Assembly: GCA_002497685.1 (NCBI GenBank)
Contig: DAEH01000082.1
Span: 1,245 to 7,219, forward strand
Length of the DNA: 5,975 bases
Source: Euryarchaeota archaeon UBA169
GTDB taxonomy: Archaea > Thermoplasmatota > Poseidoniia > MGIII > CG-Epi1
Direction of reading: 5' to 3'
In this document: positions 1-5,661 of the stretch, one piece after another
How the letters are laid out: each line of letters begins with the position of its first letter
Numbering within the stretch: position 1 is the stretch's first letter
Translations under genes and position numbers: made by a program
Notes under the pieces: model-generated
Database searches by the model: none
Told to the model about the DNA's origin: nothing
What the model saw: only the letters and a program-made list of their open reading frames with translations

Positions 1-311
1 TCAATTTTAAAATCATTAATGTCTTTCAGTAAAAAGGTACCCTTGCTTTCTCTTTTATTGGCATTAATAATCATATTATCAGCACCATCAATTCCCATTG
101 CAAGAGTACAATTCTCTTTTTTTGATAATTTATCAACAACCCAACCATTGCCGCAACCAATATCTAAAAAGGTAAACTTGTTATCGATTGTTTTTAATCG
201 AGACAAGGCATAATCAAGAATTTCAGAAACTGAATCTGCATGAGAGATCTCCATTCCTTTGTCTTTCCCAGATATTGCCCATTCGTCAAAAACTTTAGTT
301 GGATGTTCCAT
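1..311 (-). CDS. Class I SAM-dependent methyltransferase, N-terminal part (runs off left edge)
   Basis: Reading the minus strand from the ATG at 311-309 gives 103 open codons to the window edge, so the C-terminal half is missing. An in-frame TGA at 320-318 lies three codons upstream of the ATG and fixes the start. The protein begins MEHPTKVFDEWAISGKDKGM. Residues 48-59 (FLDIGCGNGWVV) are a textbook SAM-binding motif I. The acidic motif II follows at GID (D75), where the aspartate would hold the SAM ribose, and LLKDIND (about 95-101) fits motif III near the adenine. This places it in the class I Rossmann-fold methyltransferases. The acceptor-specifying part is cut off, so the substrate (small molecule, lipid or protein) cannot be told. 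It is transcribed divergently from the Nudix gene, with a TATA-like element about 24 bases upstream and no Shine-Dalgarno. Class assignment is firm; function within the class is unknown. Confidence 0.85.
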   Translation of the reverse strand, partial: MEHPTKVFDEWAISGKDKGMEISHADSVSEILDYALSRLKTIDNKFTFLDIGCGNGWVVDKLSKKENCTLAMGIDGADNMIINANKRESKGTFLLKDINDFKI

Positions 312-330
312 AAATTTTCATTAATATGCT

Positions 331-339
331 CTATTATAG
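331..339 (-). promoter_or_regulatory. TATA-like box of the methyltransferase gene
   Basis: On the minus strand this reads CTATAATAG, centred about 24 bases before the ATG at 311. That is the spacing expected for an archaeal TATA box serving a leaderless or nearly leaderless transcript. The sequence is AT-rich throughout, so the call rests on position and on the same geometry at the other starts in the window. Confidence 0.4.
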
Positions 340-346
340 CTTTTAT

Positions 347-359
347 CCTTATGATAAGG
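347..359. repeat. Perfect 13-base palindrome, candidate operator
   Basis: CCTTAT-G-ATAAGG has two perfect 6-base arms around a single central base. It sits between two divergent promoters, about 8 bases upstream of the methyltransferase TATA-like box and about 47 bases upstream of the Nudix-gene TATA-like box. This is the place and size expected of a binding site for a dimeric helix-turn-helix regulator. The regulator is unknown, and a chance palindrome in AT-rich DNA cannot be excluded. Confidence 0.35.
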
Positions 360-405
360 GAAACTTGAACAAAAAATAAAAATATTAGGCACTACTTTAC
401 CATCT

Positions 406-413
406 CTAATATA
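406..413 (+). promoter_or_regulatory. TATA-like box of the Nudix gene
   Basis: CTAATATA is centred about 24-25 bases before the ATG at 434, the archaeal spacing for leaderless transcription. No Shine-Dalgarno lies between it and the start. An ATG at 427-429 is followed at once by TAG and is not used. Confidence 0.35.
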
Positions 414-433
414 GTGCAATGTAATCATGTAGT

Positions 434-922
434 ATGTCTAAAGATATTCGGGCTTATGCCGTAAAGCAAGATGTTGTTGATTATGATGCTGAAAATTTGG
501 TTATGCTACAGGCTCAATTGATAAACAAAGATTATGTTGGAAAAATAATGGTTGAAAAAGTATCCAAAGATGCTGGAACCTATGCTGCCGGAAAATATTA
601 CATTCCTGGAGTTCCCTTAAATTTTGGTGAACATCCTGTCGAAGCTGGACACCGTATACTTACGGAAGAATTAGAGGTTGAAGATAGAGAAATAAAATAT
701 GTAGCTACACAATCACATTGGAATGATGAAAGAAAACATTGGTATGTTTTATTCATCTTTGAAACTGTAGAACCATTGACAGATGAAGAAATGAAAAATA
801 CATGCGAAGGTATTGATGAATTGATATATCTCGATTTAGAAGATGCTACTAATGAAAACTCAACTCAAGGCCTTATAGATATTAGAGAAGCTATGAGAAA
901 TCCTGCTAAAACTTACATTTAA
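434..922 (+). CDS. Nudix-fold hydrolase-like protein with degenerate Nudix box
   Basis: This 162-residue protein has the size and layout of a single-domain Nudix protein. The Nudix-box region runs from about residue 58 to 82. Relative to the consensus Gx5Ex7REUxEExGU it keeps E66, R74, L76, the E78-E79 pair and V82. It has V60 in place of the first glycine (G59 is one residue early), I75 in place of the first glutamate of REUxEE, and E81 in place of the last glycine. The two metal-binding glutamates remain, but one usual catalytic-site glutamate is absent. Activity on nucleoside-diphosphate compounds is therefore possible but weakened or altered, and a binding or regulatory role is an alternative. 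An in-frame TAA at 422-424 supports the ATG at 434. It lies 41 bases upstream of the rimB-like gene on the same strand. That gene appears to have its own promoter, so co-transcription is uncertain. The substrate cannot be predicted. Confidence 0.65.
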   Translation: MSKDIRAYAVKQDVVDYDAENLVMLQAQLINKDYVGKIMVEKVSKDAGTYAAGKYYIPGVPLNFGEHPVEAGHRILTEELEVEDREIKYVATQSHWNDERKHWYVLFIFETVEPLTDEEMKNTCEGIDELIYLDLEDATNENSTQGLIDIREAMRNPAKTYI

Positions 923-937
923 ATTTAAGGAAAACTA

Positions 938-947
938 TTAAAATATA
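938..947 (+). promoter_or_regulatory. TATA-like box of the rimB-rimK unit
   Basis: TTAAAATATA lies in the 41-base gap after the Nudix gene, centred about 21-22 bases before the GTG at 964. A purine-rich GGAAAA at 929-934 just upstream could act as the BRE bound by TFB. Together they suggest that the rimB-rimK pair has its own promoter, with a transcript starting at or very near the GTG. Confidence 0.45.
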
Positions 948-963
948 GACTCGGGCCATATTT

Positions 964-1395
964 GTGGTAAAAACAACAATTGGTTGGAGAGAAAACGTAG
1001 AACTGTTGGATTTTGATAACAGTTTAATAAAAGCCAAAATGGACACTGGAGCTAGAACTTCCTCTTTACATGCCACACATATTTCTGAGAGTGAAAGTTC
1101 AGGGGGAAAATATATTACATTCAGGCTTAAAAACATAGGAGATAATACAAAATATAAATTTTTCAAAAGTGAATTGAAAGAATGGAGAATTGTAAAAAAT
1201 TCCGGTGGAGATGAAGAATATAGGCCAGTTATAAAAACAAAAGTGAGAATAGGTAAAAAAACGATGATGATTGAATTGACATTAACGCAACGATCAAGAA
1301 TGAGTTATGATATGTTAATCGGAAGAACTGCATTAAGAAAAAAATTCTTAATTGATTCAGGAAAATCGTATTCTACAAAGTTGGTGAGAAAATGA
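964..1395 (+). CDS. rimB: RimB-type retropepsin-like protease (putative ATP-dependent zinc protease, COG4067 family)
   Basis: This 143-residue protein matches the family annotated as 'ATP-dependent zinc protease' or RimK/LysX-associated protein, which has a retropepsin-like fold. Family marks are KMDTGARTSS (residues 25-34) with the putative catalytic D27 in a DTGA motif, RPVIKTKVRIG (87-97), SRMSYDMLIGRTALR (111-125) with the hydrophobic-Gly turn typical of aspartyl proteases, and a closing LIDSGKSY (129-136). In Pseudomonas the homologue RimB works with RimK and is reported to act on glutamate tails of ribosomal protein S6. The start is GTG: the in-frame TAG at 946-948 leaves no upstream ATG, and the TATA-like box at 938-947 suits a leaderless GTG. 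The stop overlaps the rimK start by four bases (ATGA), implying translational coupling and joint function. The family is secure; the historic name overstates what is known of its chemistry. Confidence 0.85.
   Translation: MVKTTIGWRENVELLDFDNSLIKAKMDTGARTSSLHATHISESESSGGKYITFRLKNIGDNTKYKFFKSELKEWRIVKNSGGDEEYRPVIKTKVRIGKKTMMIELTLTQRSRMSYDMLIGRTALRKKFLIDSGKSYSTKLVRK
1383..1388 (+). promoter_or_regulatory. Shine-Dalgarno sequence of rimK
   Basis: GGTGAG lies three bases before the ATG at 1392, inside the end of the rimB-like gene. GGTGA pairs with the 3' end of 16S rRNA. It is the only clear ribosome binding site at any start in this window, as expected for an internal operon gene among leaderless first genes. 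Confidence 0.55.
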
Positions 1396-2267
1396 ATATT
1401 TTAGTGCTTTCAAGAAACAAAAATCTTTATTCTACCAGAAGAATAATTCTTTCTGCTGAGAAGTTGGGCCATCAAGTTCGTGTCGTGGATTATTTACGGT
1501 GTTACATGAATATAACTTCAAAGAAACCTACCGTAATATTTAGGGGTGAGAAATTGGAAGACTACGATGCTGTAATTCCTAGAATTGGGGCAAGTTATAC
1601 GTATTATGGAGCTGCAGTTGTTCGACAATTTGAAATGGCTGGATTATATACAATCAATCGTTCAAAAGCCATAACTCGCTCCAGAGACAAACTAAGATCA
1701 TTACAAATTTTGGCAAGAGAAGGAATTGGATTGCCTGTTACTGGGTTTGCTAACCATACTGCAGATATAGAGGGTATGATAGATACTGTCGAAGGAATTC
1801 CTCTTGTCATTAAATTATTAGAAGGTACACAAGGAAAAGGTGTTGTGCTTGCTGAAACAAAAAAAGCTGCAAGTAGCGTACTAAGTGCATTTAGGCAATT
1901 AAAAGCAAATATTCTTGTTCAAGAATTTATAAAAGAGGCTGATGGAAAAGATATTAGAGCTTTAGTTATTGGGAATGAAGTTGTAGGTGCAATGGAAAGG
2001 ACCGCTCCTGAGGGTGATTTTAGAGCCAATATACATCTAGGTGGAGAAGGTAAAGAGGTAAATCTTTCTAATGAAGAGAAAAACATTGCAGTTAAAGCTG
2101 CTAAAAAACTAGGACTAGGAATCGCTGGAGTAGATTTGATAAGATCAAAAAGAGGATTACTGGTTATTGAAGTAAATTCGTCACCAGGGCTAGAGGGGAT
2201 TGAAGCTGCTACAAAAAAAGATATTGCTTCAAAAATGATCAATTATATAGAATCAAAAATTAATTAA
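1392..2267 (+). CDS. rimK: RimK-type ATP-grasp alpha-L-glutamate ligase
   Basis: This 291-residue protein is close in length and sequence to E. coli RimK (300 residues). RimK ligates glutamate residues to the C-terminus of ribosomal protein S6 at the cost of ATP. The N-terminal pre-ATP-grasp domain (1-95) contains DYDAVIPRIG (57-66) and RQFEMAG (78-84). The ATP-grasp domain shows RSRDKLRS (96-103), VIKLLEGTQGKGVVLAE (139-155) with ATP-contacting K141, VQEFIKEADGKDIR (176-189), and AGVDLIR (245-251) with LVIEVNSSPGLEGIE (257-271). D248, E260 and N262 are the Mg2+ ligands and fall at the same positions as in E. coli. No residue needed for catalysis appears lost. It overlaps rimB by ATGA and uses the GGTGAG site. 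Archaeal relatives MptN, CofF and LysX share the fold, but the sequence follows the bacterial RimK pattern through its whole length. In an archaeon, which lacks bS6, the protein or cofactor it modifies is unknown. Confidence 0.92.
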   Translation: MNILVLSRNKNLYSTRRIILSAEKLGHQVRVVDYLRCYMNITSKKPTVIFRGEKLEDYDAVIPRIGASYTYYGAAVVRQFEMAGLYTINRSKAITRSRDKLRSLQILAREGIGLPVTGFANHTADIEGMIDTVEGIPLVIKLLEGTQGKGVVLAETKKAASSVLSAFRQLKANILVQEFIKEADGKDIRALVIGNEVVGAMERTAPEGDFRANIHLGGEGKEVNLSNEEKNIAVKAAKKLGLGIAGVDLIRSKRGLLVIEVNSSPGLEGIEAATKKDIASKMINYIESKIN

Positions 2268-2268
2268 T

Positions 2269-3720
2269 TTAAATTGTACCTGCACCGCCCAAAGGCATAG
2301 CGTTTAAATTTTGTAAATCTCCTCTGAGCGTTGGACCTTCTGTAATTGTAGCAAAAATCCCTATTTCACCGGCATCATTATTCGCTAGACTAAACCAAGG
2401 CCGTCCATATTGATCCACTGCCATGTCTAGAAAATCCCCCAATCCGCCGCATCTCTCATAGCCACATCCTATTGGGTATGCATTGCTACTATCTATAGGG
2501 TCATCAGGTAAGTTAATTTGAACTGTAGTAAAAAGTGGATTATCTGAGAAAGCATCAGTTAATATTGTCATATAACCATTCCATGTTTGATTACCAGTAT
2601 CTCCTACATATCCAAAAGCAACACGGCCTTCTGAACCGGCAGTAACTACTGGAAATCCAGTACCAACTAAATTTGCTGGTGGTGCTATCATCATAGCATT
2701 ACTCCATGAGTCTCCATTATCTCTTGAATAAGAATAATAAGGCATATTGTCAATTCCCATCCACATTGCATGGACATTATTATTCTCATCAATAGCTACT
2801 TGAGCTTCTTCAAAATTCCACGTGTCTGCTGTCCCTGATTCCTCAGTAGGCAAGGGATGTTCTGTCCAAGTAAATCCACCATCTGTACTACGATAAATCG
2901 AATAACCACTACCACTACAACCTATATTTCCTCTGTAAAAATTGCCATTATCGGCACCTTCAATGTGTGCACTAAGCCCTCCACTTCCGCAACCAAGTGG
3001 GGCTCCAGGAACTTCAGGGCTCCAAGTATTTCCTCCATCAAAGCTTGTTGAGCAAAGAGGAGCTTCCCAGTTACCATTAATGCAGAAAACCCACGTAGTT
3101 GGATGAAATGCTGCATCATATGGTGATGAACCAATAGTTTGATGATCTTGAACGGAATAAGAAGTAGCTGGAGTTGGAGGTGACCAAGAATTACCATCAT
3201 CATCAGACCACTCAACTGTCATTCCAAGAAGAGCATGCATATCAAATTTCATTATTCTATCTGTCCACTTATCCACATAAACATAAGGATCATTACTATT
3301 GGGAACTGGAGAAATTGGATTATACGTATTTACACAATTATACTCTGATAAATTTTTCATTTCAATAAGTCCTGAACACTGGACAATTGCTGTTGAACCT
3401 GCAGGACCATTACCATAACTAGACATGTATAAATTATCATTAGAAGTAATACCCATGGTTGGTTCAAATGTAGTCATACCTATTCCATAATAACTGCCTT
3501 CAGTCCAAAAAGGAATATTATTTCCAGTTAAATTAGCATCTGAAATATCTAATGCATTAATTCCTCCTGAATAATGGTACCAAGTGGTTTCGGGAATTGA
3601 CTTTTCAAAATCAAAAATAGTTGGTTCTTCTATCACAGTCCTATTATCTTCTGGTGCCAGACAGCCTGCGAATGACAAATTCAGCATGAAAGCTAAAATG
3701 ATATATGATAATATACGCAC
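2269..3720 (-). CDS. Secreted lipoprotein with sialidase-like (BNR/Asp-box) beta-propeller
   Basis: This 483-residue protein starts with a signal peptide (residues 1-19) ending in the lipobox FAGC. C20 would be lipidated and anchor the protein outside the cytoplasmic membrane. Four Asp boxes (SxDxGxxW) occur at 172-179, 226-233, 278-285 and 332-339. Their spacing of 52-54 residues is one per propeller blade, as in sialidases and BNR-repeat proteins. MAVDQYGRPW (432-441) and VAIDENNNVH (308-317) are further blade-like strands. Eight cysteines follow C20, an even number that would permit disulfides outside the cell. No full sialidase active site (arginine triad, Tyr/Glu pair) could be assigned by eye, so it may be a glycosidase or only bind glycans or proteins. 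The start is GTG: an in-frame TAA lies two codons upstream, the TATA box at 3741-3750 sits 25 bases away, and the next Met (M12) would cut the signal peptide in half. Its stop lies one base from that of convergent rimK. Confidence 0.8.
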   Translation of the reverse strand: MRILSYIILAFMLNLSFAGCLAPEDNRTVIEEPTIFDFEKSIPETTWYHYSGGINALDISDANLTGNNIPFWTEGSYYGIGMTTFEPTMGITSNDNLYMSSYGNGPAGSTAIVQCSGLIEMKNLSEYNCVNTYNPISPVPNSNDPYVYVDKWTDRIMKFDMHALLGMTVEWSDDDGNSWSPPTPATSYSVQDHQTIGSSPYDAAFHPTTWVFCINGNWEAPLCSTSFDGGNTWSPEVPGAPLGCGSGGLSAHIEGADNGNFYRGNIGCSGSGYSIYRSTDGGFTWTEHPLPTEESGTADTWNFEEAQVAIDENNNVHAMWMGIDNMPYYSYSRDNGDSWSNAMMIAPPANLVGTGFPVVTAGSEGRVAFGYVGDTGNQTWNGYMTILTDAFSDNPLFTTVQINLPDDPIDSSNAYPIGCGYERCGGLGDFLDMAVDQYGRPWFSLANNDAGEIGIFATITEGPTLRGDLQNLNAMPLGGAGTI

Positions 3721-3740
3721 AAATTAAACTACATTAGGTG

Positions 3741-3750
3741 TTATTTAAAA
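3741..3750 (-). promoter_or_regulatory. TATA box of the BNR lipoprotein gene
   Basis: On the minus strand this reads TTTTAAATAA and contains a perfect archaeal consensus TTTAAATA (3749-3742). It is centred 25 bases before the GTG at 3720, which predicts a leaderless transcript. It is the strongest promoter match in the window. It lies just downstream of the hairpin that follows the S15 gene, so the BNR gene is probably transcribed on its own. Confidence 0.6.
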
Positions 3751-3767
3751 GATTGTAAAATAAAGAT

Positions 3768-3820
3768 GCCTCGGGATGGAATGAGGGAAATGAATGTAGA
3801 CTCTCTCCGATAGCCGAGGC
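3768..3820. other. GC-rich 53-base imperfect hairpin: terminator or small structured RNA
   Basis: Perfect 7-base arms GCCTCGG (3768-3774) and CCGAGGC (3814-3820) enclose further pairing: GGA (3778-3780) with TCC (3806-3808), and GAGGG (3783-3787) with CTCTC (3801-3805). The loop is 13 bases. The last helix is complete only in plus-strand RNA, where it has one G-U pair; the minus strand would carry an A-C mismatch. In the minus direction the hairpin follows the S15 gene by 45 bases and is followed by T-rich DNA (CTTTATTTT), which suits a termination or 3'-end processing site for that gene. An independent small RNA is the alternative. I found no tRNA T-loop, and no clear C/D boxes. The rest of the 145-base spacer (3721-3865) holds only the TATA box of the BNR gene. 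Confidence 0.45.
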
Positions 3821-3865
3821 TTATGGAAATTAAAGTGGTCAAATATAATAGTATGCTTTACCATT

Positions 3866-5608
3866 TCATTCCCACCATGGAGGTACTTCAAACCAACGCT
3901 CATCTGTTTGAGCTCTATCAATTAATGGTAGGGTCAAAGGTTGTTCTGTTTCACTCAAGGTTATTCCTGCTGGTGCACATGTTGAAGGTAAATAATCCTC
4001 TCCAGATTCCGTAATTTCTAAGTTTATGATGTGGCCTTCTGGTATAATTACATCCATTGGATTAAATTCCATTTGCATGGTATAAGTTGCAAACGGAGTG
4101 ACTGATTTTGCTTCATAACCTCCATCTCTGTATCTCAAATCCATTGTTGCATGGCCAAGTCTCAATCCTGAAGTACTGTCTGACATTGTAACAAACAATT
4201 GACCACCATTGCATGAGTTTGCTCTTACCTGAGCGTGAAAAGTGGGCAAGCCAGATATGTGAATCTCCGATTCTAAAGGTTCACTCGATAAAGTTATTGA
4301 TGACGAGGAGGATACCGTCCCCATGTCACCCCATGTTGAAACATCATGTAACTGCCACTCAATATCTGAAGAAGGCCAAGTTTCTTCCACGTGCCATTCA
4401 CCGTCATTCCTTTGAACTTGAACTTGTGATTCAGGCTCTGGACCTATACCCTTAAGATAATAATTAAACCAATTGTATAACTCAATAGACCAATCCATTC
4501 TAGTTACTTTAGGAAAAGCTTCAGCACCATAACCTGTGCTCATATTTTCGTGTACATTAGGTTGGTCAGGGTAATTATGACCCCATTGCCCCATGATTCC
4601 TTTAACATTTAGACCTTTATCTCTGAGCATTTGGTAAGTAGGAAATGCATGGTATGGATCTACATTCCAATCCTGCATGCCCCAAACGATGTAGACACTG
4701 CCATTGTAATTGTCAAGTACATCTTGAAGGTGATAGCGCTCTTCCCAGTAATCATTCCATTGATCTCCACCGTATTCTGCAAGTGCATATGTCGTCCAAG
4801 GGCTAGCTGGACCCAAAGCATCATCAGTACACATTCTCATATCGTCTGTGGATGCTCCAGCAGTAGCTCCCTCATATAATGCATCATAAAGCATTGCTCT
4901 AGATTCACTAGAACCATTTCTGTAGAACATTTCTCTAACTCCAATTGAACCAGATATAGGAACTATTGTTTTTAGATGAGGCGAAGGATTCTGTGCAGCC
5001 TCCCAGTTTGTTGTACCTGCATAAGATTTACCCATTAAACCTACATTACCATTAGACCAGGGTTGCTTTCCAAGCCAATCAACTGCAGCCTGAATACCTA
5101 TTTGCTCTCCTAGTCCTTTAACATCTTGACAGTGGGTCGATTTACCTGAACCAAATGTGGAAATTTGAGCTAAAGCATAGCCATGTGGAACAAATTCTTC
5201 CAATACCCATTGACCAATACCTAAATCTGGAATCGTATTTGGATTTGAACCTGCGAACTCATAGTAAGGATGAATAGTAGCTATTACTGGAACTAGTGTT
5301 CCTGGTGGAACATTTGGCATCCACAATGCCACATGCATCAAAGGATCTTCTGGATAACCTGCATCTCTTTCTTCAAGAGGTAAATCTACTTCAACAAAAA
5401 ATTCTGAAGGTCCTGTCCAATTATAAATCCCTTTTTCAGGAAGTGTTGAACGCCAAGAGGAAAAATCTAAATCCATTAAGTATCTCTTCTCTAACGGAAC
5501 TTCCCACCACTCATAACCTGAAATGTCGTTCTCATCTACATCAGATGAATTTAAGCACCCTGAAACTAAAAAAATGAAAGAAATTATAAGTGCTTGGGCT
5601 TTTTGCAT
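3866..5608 (-). CDS. Lipid-anchored S15/CocE-family serine hydrolase (X-Pro dipeptidyl-peptidase type)
   Basis: This 580-residue protein begins with a short signal peptide ending in the lipobox LVSGC (C18 lipidated), so it should act outside the cell while tethered to the membrane. The alpha/beta-hydrolase domain spans about residues 65-390. It contains the nucleophile motif GKSYAGTT (193-200, S195), the acid in VWGMQDWNVDPYH (308-320, D313) and the histidine in GQWGHNYPD (340-348, H344), so the catalytic triad is complete. A helical cap region fits about 225-300. The C-terminal part (about 395-560) resembles the jelly-roll PepX_C domain, for example SGLRLGHATMDLRYRD (480-495). Family members remove Xaa-Pro dipeptides from peptides or hydrolyse esters and acylated amino acids; sequence alone does not separate these. 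Peptidase activity would fit a protein-feeding marine heterotroph. The TATA-like box is 24-25 bases upstream of the ATG, with no Shine-Dalgarno. Downstream on the same strand lie a hairpin and a second lipoprotein gene with its own promoter. Confidence 0.88.
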   Translation of the reverse strand: MQKAQALIISFIFLVSGCLNSSDVDENDISGYEWWEVPLEKRYLMDLDFSSWRSTLPEKGIYNWTGPSEFFVEVDLPLEERDAGYPEDPLMHVALWMPNVPPGTLVPVIATIHPYYEFAGSNPNTIPDLGIGQWVLEEFVPHGYALAQISTFGSGKSTHCQDVKGLGEQIGIQAAVDWLGKQPWSNGNVGLMGKSYAGTTNWEAAQNPSPHLKTIVPISGSIGVREMFYRNGSSESRAMLYDALYEGATAGASTDDMRMCTDDALGPASPWTTYALAEYGGDQWNDYWEERYHLQDVLDNYNGSVYIVWGMQDWNVDPYHAFPTYQMLRDKGLNVKGIMGQWGHNYPDQPNVHENMSTGYGAEAFPKVTRMDWSIELYNWFNYYLKGIGPEPESQVQVQRNDGEWHVEETWPSSDIEWQLHDVSTWGDMGTVSSSSSITLSSEPLESEIHISGLPTFHAQVRANSCNGGQLFVTMSDSTSGLRLGHATMDLRYRDGGYEAKSVTPFATYTMQMEFNPMDVIIPEGHIINLEITESGEDYLPSTCAPAGITLSETEQPLTLPLIDRAQTDERWFEVPPWWE

Positions 5609-5628
5609 TAATATCCAATGGATATGCT

Positions 5629-5638
5629 TAATTATATT
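5629..5638. promoter_or_regulatory. Shared TATA element of a divergent promoter pair
   Basis: The gap between the starts at 5608 (minus) and 5662 (plus) is 53 bases and has one AT-rich core in its middle. On the minus strand TATAATTA (5636-5629), preceded by the BRE-like GAGAAA, is centred about 25 bases from the S15 ATG. On the plus strand ATTATATT (5631-5638) is centred about 27 bases from the cfa-like ATG. One TATA region may therefore serve both directions. A TATAAT at 5647-5652 is only about 10 bases from the plus-strand ATG, too near for an archaeal TATA box but where a bacterial -10 box of a leaderless gene would be. Confidence 0.4.
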
Positions 5639-5661
5639 TCTCCCATTATAATTCTATACCA

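Noticed and set aside
19..213. Plus-strand open frame with a hydrophobic N-terminus resembling a small secreted peptide
   Set aside because: It is antisense to the methyltransferase, whose motif I and motif II are encoded on the other strand.
427..432. ATG just before the Nudix gene as a start
   Set aside because: It is followed directly by TAG.
1392..2267. MptN, CofF or LysX instead of RimK
   Set aside because: The protein follows bacterial RimK almost without gaps, with identical numbering of Mg and ATP ligands, and is paired with a RimB-like gene.
2922..3215. Minus-strand frame of about 97 codons inside the BNR gene
   Set aside because: It lies wholly within the lipoprotein gene in another frame, and has no promoter, ribosome site or recognisable domain.
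3684..3687. Downstream Met (residue 12) as the true start of the BNR lipoprotein
   Set aside because: It would leave too short a signal peptide before C20, and the consensus TATA box is placed for the GTG at 3720.
3768..3820. Possible tRNA, because the 7-base arms resemble an acceptor stem
   Set aside because: The span is only 53 bases and neither strand has a T-loop (TTCRANNC) or an anticodon arm before the 3' arm.
3768..3820. C/D-box guide RNA
   Set aside because: No convincing RTGATGA and CTGA pair with correct spacing was seen on either strand.
4213..5577. Several plus-strand open frames of 80-93 codons across the S15 gene
   Set aside because: They are antisense to a gene with a complete catalytic triad, and their translations show no domain features.
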